From: Stratiolaelaps scimitus
Taxonomy: Eukaryota; Arthropoda; Arachnida; Mesostigmata; Laelapidae
Direction of reading: 5' to 3'
DNA: 64,000 nt
Assembly: GCA_019614645.1 (NCBI GenBank)
Contig: JABWDB010000007.1
Span: 3,472,001-3,536,000, forward strand
The notes beneath the pieces are model-generated. The model saw only the letters and a program-made list of their open reading frames with translations, was not told where the DNA came from and searched no databases. Positions within the stretch are counted from its first letter, which is position 1; every line of letters begins with the position of its first letter. Shown here piece after piece: positions 1-11,275 of the stretch. The translations under genes and the position numbers were made by a program.

Positions 1-1982
1 CCCTTTAAATCTCATTACATCCTAGTTCATATCTAGCCTTTACTAATCGTTGCAGAGCACCGCATGCAATCCTAGAGCTGCATAGAATGTATCGAATGGT
101 ATGTTACCTTCCTTCTTCGACAAACGGATGATTGTGGGAACCTTTTGTATTTATGGGAATGTTTTTGTACTCGCATAGCCACCGGCAGCTCAACCTTTGG
201 ATGCATGCAATAGCATGAAGCCCAATATCCAATCGGATATTTTGCAGGACAGCAACTGTGCAAAAATATGTAATCGTCTAAAAAGTCGTGCGTCAACCTA
301 CTTAACCTGTGTGTTCTCGTAAGGTATAATTGGTCATCCTTTGAGCCGTGTTAGTCAAGCAGGTTGTATTCATAAAATGATCTTCATCTGAATTTGTCGA
401 CAGCAGCATACATTTCTACTTGCCTAGGCTTTTTCTGTCGCCTTTTCGAAATTGGAGAATTGAAATCAATGGTACAAAAGAAAATATCATCGTGAATTCA
501 GCATTAGCGTAGATGCATTAGTTTCAGTTGTCCAAGGTTGCCTTTAGCATTTGCGCATTTTGCCTAGCGTTCGCCAGCGCTCTGTCACACAGGCCGGTCT
601 CTAGAGGAAGACCTTGAAGATGCAGCTGCAAGCAGTGCTCCGTTGAGTAGATGCAGGATTATTAGACCTGGGTGCCACGCGCCTATTCCAACGGCTCTAT
701 GTGAAACCATAGGCTCGTACCTACCATCTTAATAATACCGCACATTTGTACCGGAGTGATCCACACTTCTGGTACTCTAGGCACATTGCGCGTGGAAGCG
801 TGTTAATCGCCTGGATGGCCTCAAGCTGGTATTTGCCAACACCGATAAGGTGTTGGCAAACAGAGGGGAACGCGACAAACGAACAATAGCCAAGATCTTC
901 ATAGCACAATGCATTATATAATTACCGATATATATACATATATATATATATATATCACATGGTTTCGAACATAATTTACAATACTTGTGTTATGTGCCGC
1001 GCTTTCGGGTGATTTAGTATCGCCTTTTCCCGCCACTTGTTTTCGAGATATGTTCATCTTTCTCATCGAGAAATGTGCAACGCCCTATGTGGTGTGACAT
1101 GTGATTGATGTGATATAACTAGGATATTGCAAATACATTTCAGGTATTCGAGGCATTTGAATGCATAGCTGCTTATGTACGATGAGGTGACACGCTTTCC
1201 AACGGTACATGATAAATGTAAATGGATGGATGGAATCGCGAATAAGGCGAACGTGCATTAGCAATTCATCGAGCGATAATCGTTCGGGAAAAGTGATATA
1301 ACTCATATGTTGGGGATACCAGTATCTCACGAAAAGCCAATATTATATTTCAGATGGATACATGAGACAAGTGAAGTGTTGCATAGGACTCGCGTTATAT
1401 GCCTTGAAGGGGACTTCTTCCCAGGACGAGCTTAAGCAAAGGAAGTAGTTGCTTGTTGATCGAGCGACCATCAAGCAAGGGCAATATCTGAAATTGGAAA
1501 ACGATTAGGCTGTGCTGAACTGGACTGCTCCACCAGCACCGGGACAACGGCAGCGTGTTTCGTTGGGAAGCACGATTCGTGGCCAGTCTTTACGAGCGGC
1601 GAATTCTACCGTACGGAACGCACTTAGCATGGCGCATATTTACGTTCGCCTGCGATAACCATCTTGATGATAATAGTATTATACAATATATATATATATA
1701 TATATATTAAAAAGCGTCCGAGGAGGAAATCTGCAGTTACATCGAAAAACCTATTCATTGTCTCATTATAGATGAGAAGTGGGATTACTGCGCTGATAAT
1801 CACTGAAGTGACAGAATCCGATTTTTGTTTAGGTTTGAGTGGAAAAATAAAACACTTAGGAGACAGGAATATATATATATATATATTATAACTTGGCCAG
1901 TTTTTATTGAAAAATATATAGTTTTATATTTCAATCCGTGCTGAAGGCCAAATGATTTTTTCTGTAAATACTTCGTTGATAT
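1..1982. other. Non-coding stretch with short TA tracts
   Basis: No recognisable gene, RNA or transposon was found. Open frames on either strand are below 100 codons and have no familiar motif. Short alternating TA runs lie at about 928-955, 1686-1706 and 1869-1886. Nothing else stands out. Confidence 0.6.
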
Positions 1983-2276
1983 CTAAAGCCATCGGTAGGA
2001 CAGCGGCCTTGTAATGCCTATCTGAAGATTATGTAACGTAGGAATGAGACGACGGTGGGCACCGCTATCAAAGTCCCTAGAGAAATTGAAGTATACACGG
2101 TCGATGTTTCGGTTTCTATCACGAAGAAGTGCCCGATCCTGTTTCGCTGATTTGCTACTTTGAAAATCATGTTGCTCCTCGTTAAATAAACTCACCTGTG
2201 TGAGAGAAGAGCGAGAATTTCGTGATGGTATGAAACATGCCATGCTTGGATTTATGGGGCGTAAACAACGGGGCAA
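1983..2276 (-). pseudogene. Non-LTR retrotransposon reverse transcriptase fragment (palm motif A region)
   Basis: A 97-codon open frame on the minus strand reads like the middle of a Jockey/CR1-type LINE reverse transcriptase. Residues about 31-40 contain FNEEQHDFQSSKS, the position of the usual 'N..QHGFR...S' block. Residues 58-80 read IDRVYFNFSRDFDSGAHRRL, matching the family pattern 'iDvvYlDFSKAFDsVpHrrL', followed by LHNLQIG where these enzymes have 'L..lGI'. In motif A the metal-binding Asp (LDFSKAFD) is Asn here (FNFSRDFD), so the enzyme would be dead even if complete. The frame stops just after YRWL, where the family continues. No start, endonuclease or YxDD motif is present nearby. 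The call rests on recognised motif order; the exact clade is not determined. Confidence 0.72.
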
Positions 2277-2902
2277 ATAATTAACTAAAAACTATTTCAT
2301 CCGCATTTCTACAAACAGTGTTGAGTCCACGAGATTTGAGAGATGACACGCTCGAATTCGTCGTAATTCGTCCTTCGTAGAAGTTCAATCAACCATCATG
2401 TATTGCCGCTCTTTATTAAATGTCGGATAGTACGTGTAATTCAAATTGCCGCATTATTCGGTCTAAAAGAATTCGGAGCAATATCAGCACCCTGTATGAT
2501 ATCGGGGTCAGAGGCTACTGGTGGATCAAGGCACGCTCATTGCCGACAATACGCGTTGTTTTATTCATAAGCTGAGTAGAGCCAGATGTGAACGAACTCA
2601 GAGGCAGCAGAGCGTCCATCCTATACAACACCGCAATCCTAATTGATGTCAGTTGGAGATTAAAATCATCAACGCGTACAATCCGATGTAAGTGGTTCAG
2701 TCAAGAGTTCAACAATTCGATGAAATTCAGTTACTTGCTCAATGTGTATCCCACCTTTTGGAGTTTGTTAGGTAACAACAAACAAAGCAAAATGTAGCGC
2801 CGTTAACGAAGAAGTCAACACCAACTACTTCATATGTCAGTAACCGGTTGAACAACATAACTCTTTAATGTCACTTTCTATCTGAGGAGAAGACCCGTTC
2901 TT
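2277..2902. other. Unassigned stretch
   Basis: Between the LINE fragment and SINE-A there is no recognisable gene. The longest frame (2588-2797, plus, 69 codons) has no familiar motif. Confidence 0.5.
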
Positions 2903-3056
2903 GCACCGTCAGCGCGCTCGCTTGGACGGCTAAGTCTTTGGCTATCAGAAGCTAGAAGCCGCAGGTTCGCAGCCCCGCTGCGTGATGACATATATGAGAG
3001 CTTGAGCATTGTCAACTTGCAGCCCCTTTAATAAACCAATAGACCTTTACCTTACC
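2903..3056 (+). mobile_element. SINE-A copy 1: tRNA-derived SINE, near full length
   Basis: The left part resembles a tRNA promoter. An A-box-like stretch lies around 2919-2937 and a B-box-like GGTTCGCAGCC begins at 2964. A unique body follows (tgacatatatgagagcttga...) and then the 3' end ataaaccaatagacctttac with a ttacc repeat at about 3030-3056. The body and 3' end recur at about 32.4, 47.3 and 49.5 kb, which shows an interspersed family rather than a chance promoter match. No clear target-site duplication was found. The tRNA of origin is uncertain. Confidence 0.7.
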
Positions 3057-3582
3057 TCACCCCGCTCTCCTCGATCTCCATGAAATTATGCTATAGCGAT
3101 CATCGGGGGACGGTTCACGGTCTTGCACGAAACGCGACAGCCAGGTTTCGCTTAGAATAACAGCGTCAACGTGGTTGACCAAGGTATAGCTGGCTAGTGT
3201 AGGCAATCGCAGGGAGTATTGTTAGCGAGCAACCAGGGCAGTAAAATACTGGCATTTTAACCCTAATATATTTTCCACTCCGCGAGAGGCAAGTGTTTTC
3301 TAGTTATGGTAAATGGGTTACGTTTAGAGGTGCCCTCGACTTGGAGGAGGTCCGGTGGATGTCCGCAGACTGGAACAACGAAAAACATTTTTGGTGTTGG
3401 ATGACACTGTTAGCTATTTCCACCATGTGGATAAACGATATACGACGCTTTGCAGTGGGGTAGTAACTGTGTACGCTCTTAACTCCATGGTAATTACGGT
3501 GATGAGCTGGCGACGAGAAGTTGATCATCGACGATCCGCTATGAAGAGACTTCGTTGTTTTAGCTGATGGCTTATTGTGATG
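3057..3582. other. Unassigned stretch
   Basis: Overlapping open frames of about 70 codons occur on both strands between 3304 and 3567. Neither has a recognisable domain, and they are probably chance frames. Confidence 0.5.
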
Positions 3583-3662
3583 TAGATTAAGCTTGACGTC
3601 GACGTCAAATGTTGGCTGTGGGTCAGCCAGGAAAAATTATTTTATTTTTAGATTAAGCTTGA
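3583..3662 (+). mobile_element. SINE-B copy 1: tail-only insertion with 14-bp target-site duplication
   Basis: A perfect 14-bp direct repeat, tagattaagcttga, sits at 3583-3596 and 3649-3662. Between them are 52 bp ending in the SINE-B tail (aatgttggctgtgggtcagcc, then an A/T-rich run). The same tail is found, mostly inverted, at 40.5, 45.2, 46.6-46.8, 47.9 and 50.4 kb. The copy lacks the tRNA head, as expected for 5'-truncated retroposition by LINE machinery. The duplicated flank makes the insertion boundaries unusually clear. Confidence 0.85.
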
Positions 3663-4320
3663 AACTACCTGAGTACCTCCTCTGCACGTACTTTGTTGAT
3701 CAGATCCAACCATGTGTGGCTGTGAAAATCCGGACGTCGTAGAGTCGGCTCCCACAGCGTGACATACCCTTATCGAGAAATTTTAAGCGTTCGAGAAAAG
3801 CGGCAGTTCAGTTCATAAGCCAAAAACCCAAAACCTTCCGCACCCATTCACCAAGCCATGTCGCCCAAACGGCCGCCTAATAGCGAGCCGACGAATTTGC
3901 CAAATTGTTGTTCTTTTTCCTCAGCGCAAGACACACCCAACGCAGACCCCACGCACTCCTCCACGAGAACTCGTTGACATCGTCAACAAGTCTTATTAAG
4001 TCGTTATTATCATCATCAACAAGTTAGCTGTAAAACGAAACCCCATACTCTATGGTATCTCTCGCTCCCCGATCATTTTGTGCTCCAAGCGGTGTTTGTT
4101 GCCGGTGGCCTGGCTTCCTGTCGAAACCGAAACACATTGTGTCAACGCGTCATCGTGCGCTCGTCATTGAAAAGGTCTTCTCTGCCTCATGCTAGCGTTT
4201 CTCGAGTTCAAGAAAACGACAACAACAGCAGCAGCAGAAAAGGCAAAAAAAAAAGCAGCACTCCTTAAGAGTCCAGCGGCGACGAAAAGCGCCTCCCTCC
4301 CCCATGAATAATAGCTAGCT
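3663..4320. other. Unassigned stretch
   Basis: No gene recognised. A-rich and CAG/CAA-rich sequence near 4210-4260 gives low-complexity open frames on both strands. Confidence 0.5.
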
Positions 4321-4322
4321 AC

Positions 4323-4380
4323 GTCCTGCAAACGTCTGGTCCTGCAAACGTCGGGTCCTGCAAACGTCGGGTCCCGCAAT
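4323..4380. repeat. 16-bp minisatellite, about 3.6 units
   Basis: Three consecutive units of gtcctgcaaacgtcgg (4323-4338 with one change, 4339-4354, 4355-4370) are followed by a diverging partial unit to 4380. Together they form a short tandem array at the edge of the CpG-rich patch. Confidence 0.9.
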
Positions 4381-5150
4381 GCGCACTATGGCGCACGGTG
4401 CGAATGTTCGAGGGTGGGCCAGTCGTTCATGTAAGCAGTTCATGTATTACATGTTGTCGCAGCCCGGCAGGCGTCGTACAGGAGCGAACTGCGATTCTGG
4501 CATTTGCTCGTTGCTCGCTTGCGCGGCGAGGGACCGGGGAGACCCAGCGACAGTATATAGCGATGTTTGGTTGGATTCGTAAAAGTTTTAATGAGTTCGG
4601 TGCGCGTGTGGGTGTGTCCGCGTGGTAGCAGAGAGAGCGAGACTCGCACCGCGTTCGCCACGGACTCAAGCTCGAAACGAACGGGCGGGTGAACGGCGTT
4701 AGAAACGAAAACCAACCCAACGCGGCGTCACTGTGTGAAGGCGACTTGTATTTACCCGTACGTCTCTGCTGGATAACTTCATACGTGTACGGGCGACGCC
4801 TCGAGTGTTCGCCGACTGTGTGCGTCTGTTCGGCGAGACTCGGAGAGTTGGAGCGGTTTCGTTTGGTCCTGTTTCGTGACGAGTTTAAGTTATGCCCGCT
4901 ACTAGGCGCGGTACCACCCCGCTGCCAGCCAGGGTCAGATGGTCCGTGGCGGACTCGTGGTGTCCTCGACACGAGGAATGAACCAGGCCGTAAGCGGGGC
5001 AGGCCAGCAAATGAAATCGGCCTGTTCTCTCTCTCTCTCTCTCTCGGCCTGCTGGGGCCCAGCTTTCGTCGTACTCGAAGGCGGCACCGAGCAACGCGTA
5101 CGAACCTCAAGACAAATGGCTCTGGCATACTGTATGTATAGGTCCGCTCT
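4381..5150. promoter_or_regulatory. CpG-rich patch, possible promoter or 5' exon region
   Basis: The sequence is clearly richer in G, C and CpG than its surroundings and ends with a (CT)10 tract at 5026-5045. Because stops are rare in such sequence, long overlapping open frames appear on both strands (up to 249 codons on minus, 150 on plus). They are Arg/Ser/Pro-rich with no domain, so I do not call them genes. A TATA-like tatatag lies at 4553-4559 on the plus strand. In a compact arthropod genome this composition often marks a promoter and 5' UTR, but the direction of any transcript is not evident. Confidence 0.35.
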
Positions 5151-6492
5151 GATGTATGAACAGTGACGTGGAGCAACGTGCCTTCCGTAGATGCTTGTAC
5201 CTAGTTAGCGGGAACCGTTGAAAACGTCTATTCGTCATTAAATCCACGCAATGCGTGAGTAGCTGAAGATGCCGAACTCGCTGAGTGTGCATTTCGGATG
5301 CAAAGCCTAACGGGAAGATACAATGGACACAGTAGCTCAAACGGTCATGAACAGCCCGGCGTCTTTGTTACGTTAAACTGCCTGATATGGATTTATAATG
5401 GTTCGAACTTGCTTGAAGTATACATGTCTATAGTAAGCTATGTGGTGAATGTCGATTGTGCAACAAGATACACTATTCAAATTAATCGGAGAAAGACAAT
5501 TGGAGGCATGCTTTCTCAATGGATTTCCTTAAACGATTTCTAAAACCGCCGAGGACCAAGCGAGTAAATTTGACATTCTTCAGCGAGCTCTTCCACATAC
5601 GAATGATATGGTAATGATAATTCTTCATCTCAATCGGAGCCACGTCAGTGTTTCAAACTTAAAAATTCCTGTAAACGCATGTCTTCAACCCAACAATTGG
5701 CAGTCGTGATCTGCCATAATTACTTATCGATCCCATGGTTCATGTAGAATTTAAGATGAACACTGCCGCAACGTGAGTAGGGCGCCTGGCGAAAGCTTTG
5801 GTTCCGAAGTTTCTGCCAAGTTTATCGATCCATCTTGCTTTAACCAGTCAGATAGGTGAAGGGCGCAATTTGAGAGATCTGAAGTGGTGTGAACTATTCC
5901 TCCCGACAAGCGACGGTTGCTTTCTGGCAGCTCGGCCAGTTCATCGAAGGTAGGCTGAATGAGCCCTGCTCAGTCTATGTATCCATGTATATATGTAGAT
6001 CGTATTTAGGTCAAACGAGTCGTCCTACCCATTCACGCTTCGCCTGCTAGGGTTTCTCATTAAGGTCTGCTGAATTGCGCCAAACGTATGATGCAGTCGT
6101 TATTACAGAACAATACGATCTCGAAGGTTGGCTACCGATTGGCTTGCCCATTGACTCTTCCATTCAGCCGTTGTATGGCTGCACGCTTGCTGAGACAATG
6201 CCGCTCTCGCTTTGATTGGCCCCCGCCCTGATCCAAACGGAAAATGCCCTATATAACCCTGTTGCCAACCCCAGCCCCAAGTAAACCCGAGATCATTCGG
6301 GACACTAATGGTAGTGCCGATAGCTAAATTGACCGTCAGGCGAAAGGCGAAAGCACTTGCAGGTGCTACGGAGTGATTTACGCATTTCTTCTCGCAAATG
6401 TGTCCATTTCGTCCCATATTTGATAGAGAAATGCCTATACGACATCTAAAACGGATCTCCTACGTGAGGACACGACGAGCGGCGGCTATGGT
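5151..6492. other. Unassigned stretch
   Basis: Only short open frames (at most 104 codons at 6103-6417, minus) without recognisable motifs. No repeats of note. Confidence 0.5.
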
Positions 6493-6531
6493 GGTACGCA
6501 CCTTTTTTCGTCTCTGGCAAAGGTGCGTACC
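6493..6531. repeat. Perfect 13-bp-stem hairpin
   Basis: ggtacgcaccttt at 6493-6505 is the exact reverse complement of 6519-6531, separated by a 13-nt loop. The stem is too short for a typical animal microRNA precursor. Function unknown. Confidence 0.9.
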
Positions 6532-9500
6532 GCTGGCAAATGCAGAAATAAACAAGCGAATATATTGTGACTCAGCTCGAATTGATAGGCCGGCCGGGCA
6601 GACAATAGGACTCACTAGGGGTCCTAGGCCACCGCTTGGCCATGTGAGAGCCTGGCCTGGCGGCTGTACAGGGTTGAATCATTTGTATGGAATACATCGT
6701 CTGTCATGACTAGAATATGAAGTCCGTTCCAGGTCATATAAACACTTCCGATGCAGGATAGAGCGACCTGAGTAACCACACCCAGTAACGACTACCGAGG
6801 TGGGTGGCGAAACTAGAGAGCGATCGTATCGGGGATGATGCAAACACCGCGAACCAATAGGTGCCGCAGCGTGGCTGAATAATTATAATAATATGCGCAA
6901 TTCATTTCACAGCTAAGCGCTATGTGACGAGATATATGAAAAAAACAACCTTACACTAGGACGCATTTGAGGTAGACGCAACTGAGCTAACCGATCTATA
7001 CGTTGGAAGCTTTTCTGTGTGAGCAATAATATGGAAGATGTGCACTGGAACGAAAGGCCTAAAATCTGCCCGGACGCTAATCCTGCCAGACCGAACTGAG
7101 ATTGTCCTAAGGGAAAATGTTTAGTCAGTAAGAGTCTGACACTACCAGGCAAATACATTAGTTGTGAGGCCTCGTATCCAAGCAGGATTTACCTATAACC
7201 TCTATAAAAAAAAAAGAAGAACAGTGCACCCAATGAGTTATTTCAAGTATGCTGACGACAAAGCGTTTCATGTGCGATATTAAGAATTAGCTCGAGCCAC
7301 CGAGAACAGATCGGCTTGATTGAGTCAACTGTGAAATCGGCGGCCGTACATGCAATCCACTGCGGATACCTATATTGGCGTCACAAGCCTTGACAAGAAC
7401 GAGCAGCCACCAAGGTCTTTCAAAAGCATTGTTACCAGATACCCTTTTACCCGGCTCGTAGATTGTACCTGTTACGAAGGAAATGCCTCGATGCCGTTTG
7501 CTTGGATGAATTTTCGGCAATTTCGGAGATCCCTTACGAGCCAGCAGAGGCGAAGTACCATCGTAGCAGTAACTATACTAGAGGCAGCGATCGGCTCAAT
7601 ACGGGACTGGCTATGAGCACCAGTTACTATGTCAGAATCAGGAACATATCTTTCTGATTTTGCAATGTTTTCCGTAGCAATCATAGGCTGGTGCTACGGC
7701 TCGCTTCTCTGCAACTCGGGCAATTAGCTAATTTCATAGGATAAGCATATTATGTGTCTAGTACAGCTAACAAGGACCCCTGTCTTGCTTTTGCTGGTCA
7801 TTTGCCTTTTGTTCTTGCAGGGCGTACATGTGTATCTGCATGTATATAGAACCAACAAACACCTAATTATCTAATTAGATCTCTCATCCTCGTGGAAGAT
7901 ATCACGCGACTAGCGATCGGGCCAGCCGGTTCACAGTGCGACGGTAATCAGATCATTCTGTCGAGAGCAAATATTGTGCCCCTGATAAATATTGCCTCGT
8001 GTGCCACGAACAAATCTGGGTCAGCGCTCTCCGTCGATCCAATGAGCGATATGCAAGCAATCCTTCGCTTATTAGCTCGCACCATCCTCCGCGCTAGTGC
8101 TGTCATATCTTATGTTGGAAAATCGCAGTGACGGACACGATTGATACACCTTTACATAGTGTTCGAGTGACAGTGCGAGTTTCACTCTTCGCGAGCAGCT
8201 GCTCCATGAGCTCCGACGAGTTGAACGACTACGGTGACCATTAAACCTTGATTAAACTTTGTTCAATTTAACGACAGCACAAGTGTTGTGCAAAGAAAGC
8301 AAGGTCAGCAATCGGAAATCGCACCCTCTGCCGTGCTCAATTTTTTTGGCGCTGACCCATTCCACAAATATGCTGAGAGTGACGGGCGAACTCATGTTCT
8401 ACGTTGAAAATAGAGGATACAGCGTGTTCTTGAATGGTTTGGTTTGGTGACGGGCGAGAGGACACACAACCTGTTTATGCTTGTTACCTAATAATTCTAT
8501 TGCGGTAGATCGTTTGCCTGACACCCTGTATCCAGCTGCGTCGTTAACAATTGCATACATTATTAGGACACACAATAATATGAAATACATTTGAGGAGTT
8601 GTTCATTAGATATTCCGTTGCTGTCGGATCCTACCGAGCAGCTCTGTCACCCAGTCTGTACACGGGTCTGCGCCAATGAATCGCTAATGAAGATGCATTT
8701 TAGGGAAGATGGTGAGAGAGAGAGAGAGACAGAGAGAGAGAGAGAGACACATAGCATATTGCCCCTGAATCGAAAACGAACCAGCTCAGCTAATTTTAAA
8801 AACCTTAAAGCATGCTGTAAGCAAGCTGTGGTAGTAATTATCCTAATTGGAGCTGGATAGCTGAAATGAATTTAACGGCGCCCCAACACTCATTGGGAAA
8901 CCCTCGGAACCACAAACCCATGAATGTCAGACGCGCTCAGCCGTCTAGTTTAGTGTGGTGGGTATATGCCGATTCCTTCAGATATCACACTCCTGTCAGC
9001 CCCGTATGTAAAAGTATTCGATGGTCGTCACCCTGCCTTCGCCGTCCGGCGGTCTCAATCTGAAATTCAAATTCACGCAACGAACGTCTGCGCGTTTGCG
9101 CGATTAGCTACGATCAACGGGACACGGCATTCGCTTCGGCAAACCGGAAAGATCGCGGTTTCATATCTGAATCACCTTTATTTACGGCTGAAACACCTTC
9201 GCAGGTTAAACCGAAACCGACTGTAATTTTGTGCTGGAACTGGCACGCTGCTTGCAGAGCTCAGCGAACGTTCAAAGATTGGACGGTCTCTCTGTCATTC
9301 CTGGGCAGCTCGTGCCATAAACAGCTCTGGCAGGCCGTCTCTTCATCTTGGACGGAGACGATAGCATACGTTGCACTAAAGCACGTCTAGAGTTAACGAA
9401 TAGCGCTTAATACTGTGTCAGTAAGGAGCGGTCTCTCAAACCGATCCCTCAAATGATGTTATTCAAAAACTATACTGCAGCACATTTTGGCGTTTGGTGA

Positions 9501-11200
9501 CTGGTGAATAATGACCCCAGTCAAATACCCAAAAAATATATATATATATATATAAAGTCTGTGTTCGGTGCAGTACAATAGACGCGTTCTAATTCGGGTG
9601 ACTGGAAACGCATTTACTTCCCATGTCCAGCTTGTCGAAAACTGTCGAAACCAAAGACAATGAATGAATACTTATTATTAACAGATCAAGGAAACGAACT
9701 AATAGCTCCGCCGGAGGTGTTAAACGACTTGCGAGTGTTAGGCGGCTCCCTTGTCTGAGTGCACGGCTCCATACCTGTCATAGTTGTTTGAAGAAGCCAC
9801 AAGCTACAGAGCGAACCAAGGCGGAAAAGGAATCAGTTCCTCTCGCTCTTTCAACTCACTTGACAAGATAATTGGACAACGCAGACGATCAGTGCGGGCA
9901 TCGTCACACAACAATGCTGCGAAGTCTAACCACCACGCTCGACTAGTGGGAACAGCAGCTGTTCAGCAGTTAGAGCCGTACGTAATCACATCAAGGTTAG
10001 ACTATATAATAAGATGATATTATGTAATATAAGCTGTTGCTGTTGTTGTTGTTGTTGTGGTGTTAGTCGATTATGTGGGCCAACTGCGCAACAAATCGCT
10101 GCGTGGTAATGCGTCATTGAGCTGACACTGATTCCGACTGGAAGGTTACAGGCTGGCCACGTTCGCACAGGCTAGTACAAAGCCGGGTATTAAAAGTGCG
10201 TCTCGTATCTGGGACCTGAGCCTACGAAACCACCACCTTCCACGGGGGGGTTTCGGCTGAACGCAGACATCGAGGGGCGGCGAAAACCATTCGATGGAAG
10301 CTAAAATCAGGTCGTATGTGAAACCTATTAAACATAATGCGGCATAGCAAATGGCCTTAAATTTCAATGGAGAGTGGACAACAGCGCATCGGCTCACTTA
10401 AATTGATGCCTGTCTTCATCTTCACCTTTTGGATAGCCTATCCAGTGATGGGTCGTAGCAACTTTAAATGAGGTTGAGGCAAGGATGCTCTCCTGTAGAG
10501 CGCTACCGCGATTTAAAGTTTTCATGGCTGCGGTCGGATGAATGCCCCTGTACCTTGTCTATGTCGCTGCCGCGTCGAAGTTCAAGCAGCATTTTTCGCT
10601 AAGTTCGCTGCGAAACTATCGTCGACAGACGGTTTCGACAGCACTGATTCAGTCGACTCGATTATAAGTACCACCCAAGATAACTAGATGCTTAAACGAA
10701 TGCTTATACATAGGTGCGCGAATCAACTGAAGCCACGACTCTGCCGTTGTTAACACATCCTGATTCTTGGTTTTATAATAGTTATTTTTTTTTATTTGTC
10801 CTTAAACAAAAACCGTCCAGTTGCGGGAGCTGAACAAAGATTATTAACATTTAATACGATGTTTTAGATAACAAAGTGTGAGTTCGCACACATGGCCGGC
10901 TCTGGCGCGAAAAACATAGAGATATAGGTTTTTCATCCGAGCTTCGCGGGGAGTGAAATGTCAAGGTGCTCACATCTTACTGCGTGTTGCTGTGTTGTGG
11001 GTGCGAGTCTTGTACAATGCTAAGCCTAAGATAGAAATTACACGGCCAATAATCGGAGCGGTATCGGAAGACAGCGCGCTTTCGTGGGAAAATCATGAAT
11101 ATTTAAATAGCTTCACATTTGACGGCCAAATCGGCCGATCGGACGCACGTGAAATAACGCTGAACTCTCACGACGAACACTCACACGAGTGAGTTATATA

Positions 11201-11207
<7 letters not shown>
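6532..11207. other. Unassigned stretch with scattered microsatellites
   Basis: No gene was recognised. Open frames are below 90 codons, overlapping on opposite strands near 7.3-7.7 kb. Simple repeats include a GA tract at 8713-8748, a TA tract at 9537-9555 and a GTT/TGT tract at 10034-10060. The GTT/TGT tract reads as polyglutamine in one minus-strand frame, but no gene structure surrounds it. Confidence 0.5.

Positions 11208-11272
<65 letters not shown>
11208..11272. repeat. Longest TA microsatellite in the window, about (TA)32
   Basis: An uninterrupted alternating AT run of about 65 bp. Such tracts can extrude as cruciforms and supply many TA target sites for mariner elements, but no insertion is seen in this one. 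Confidence 0.95.

Positions 11273-11275
<3 letters not shown>

Noticed and set aside
4427..5176. 249-codon minus-strand frame
   Set aside because: Lies in CpG-rich DNA with equally open frames on the other strand; Arg/Ser-rich with a Arg-Glu run from the CT repeat; no domain.
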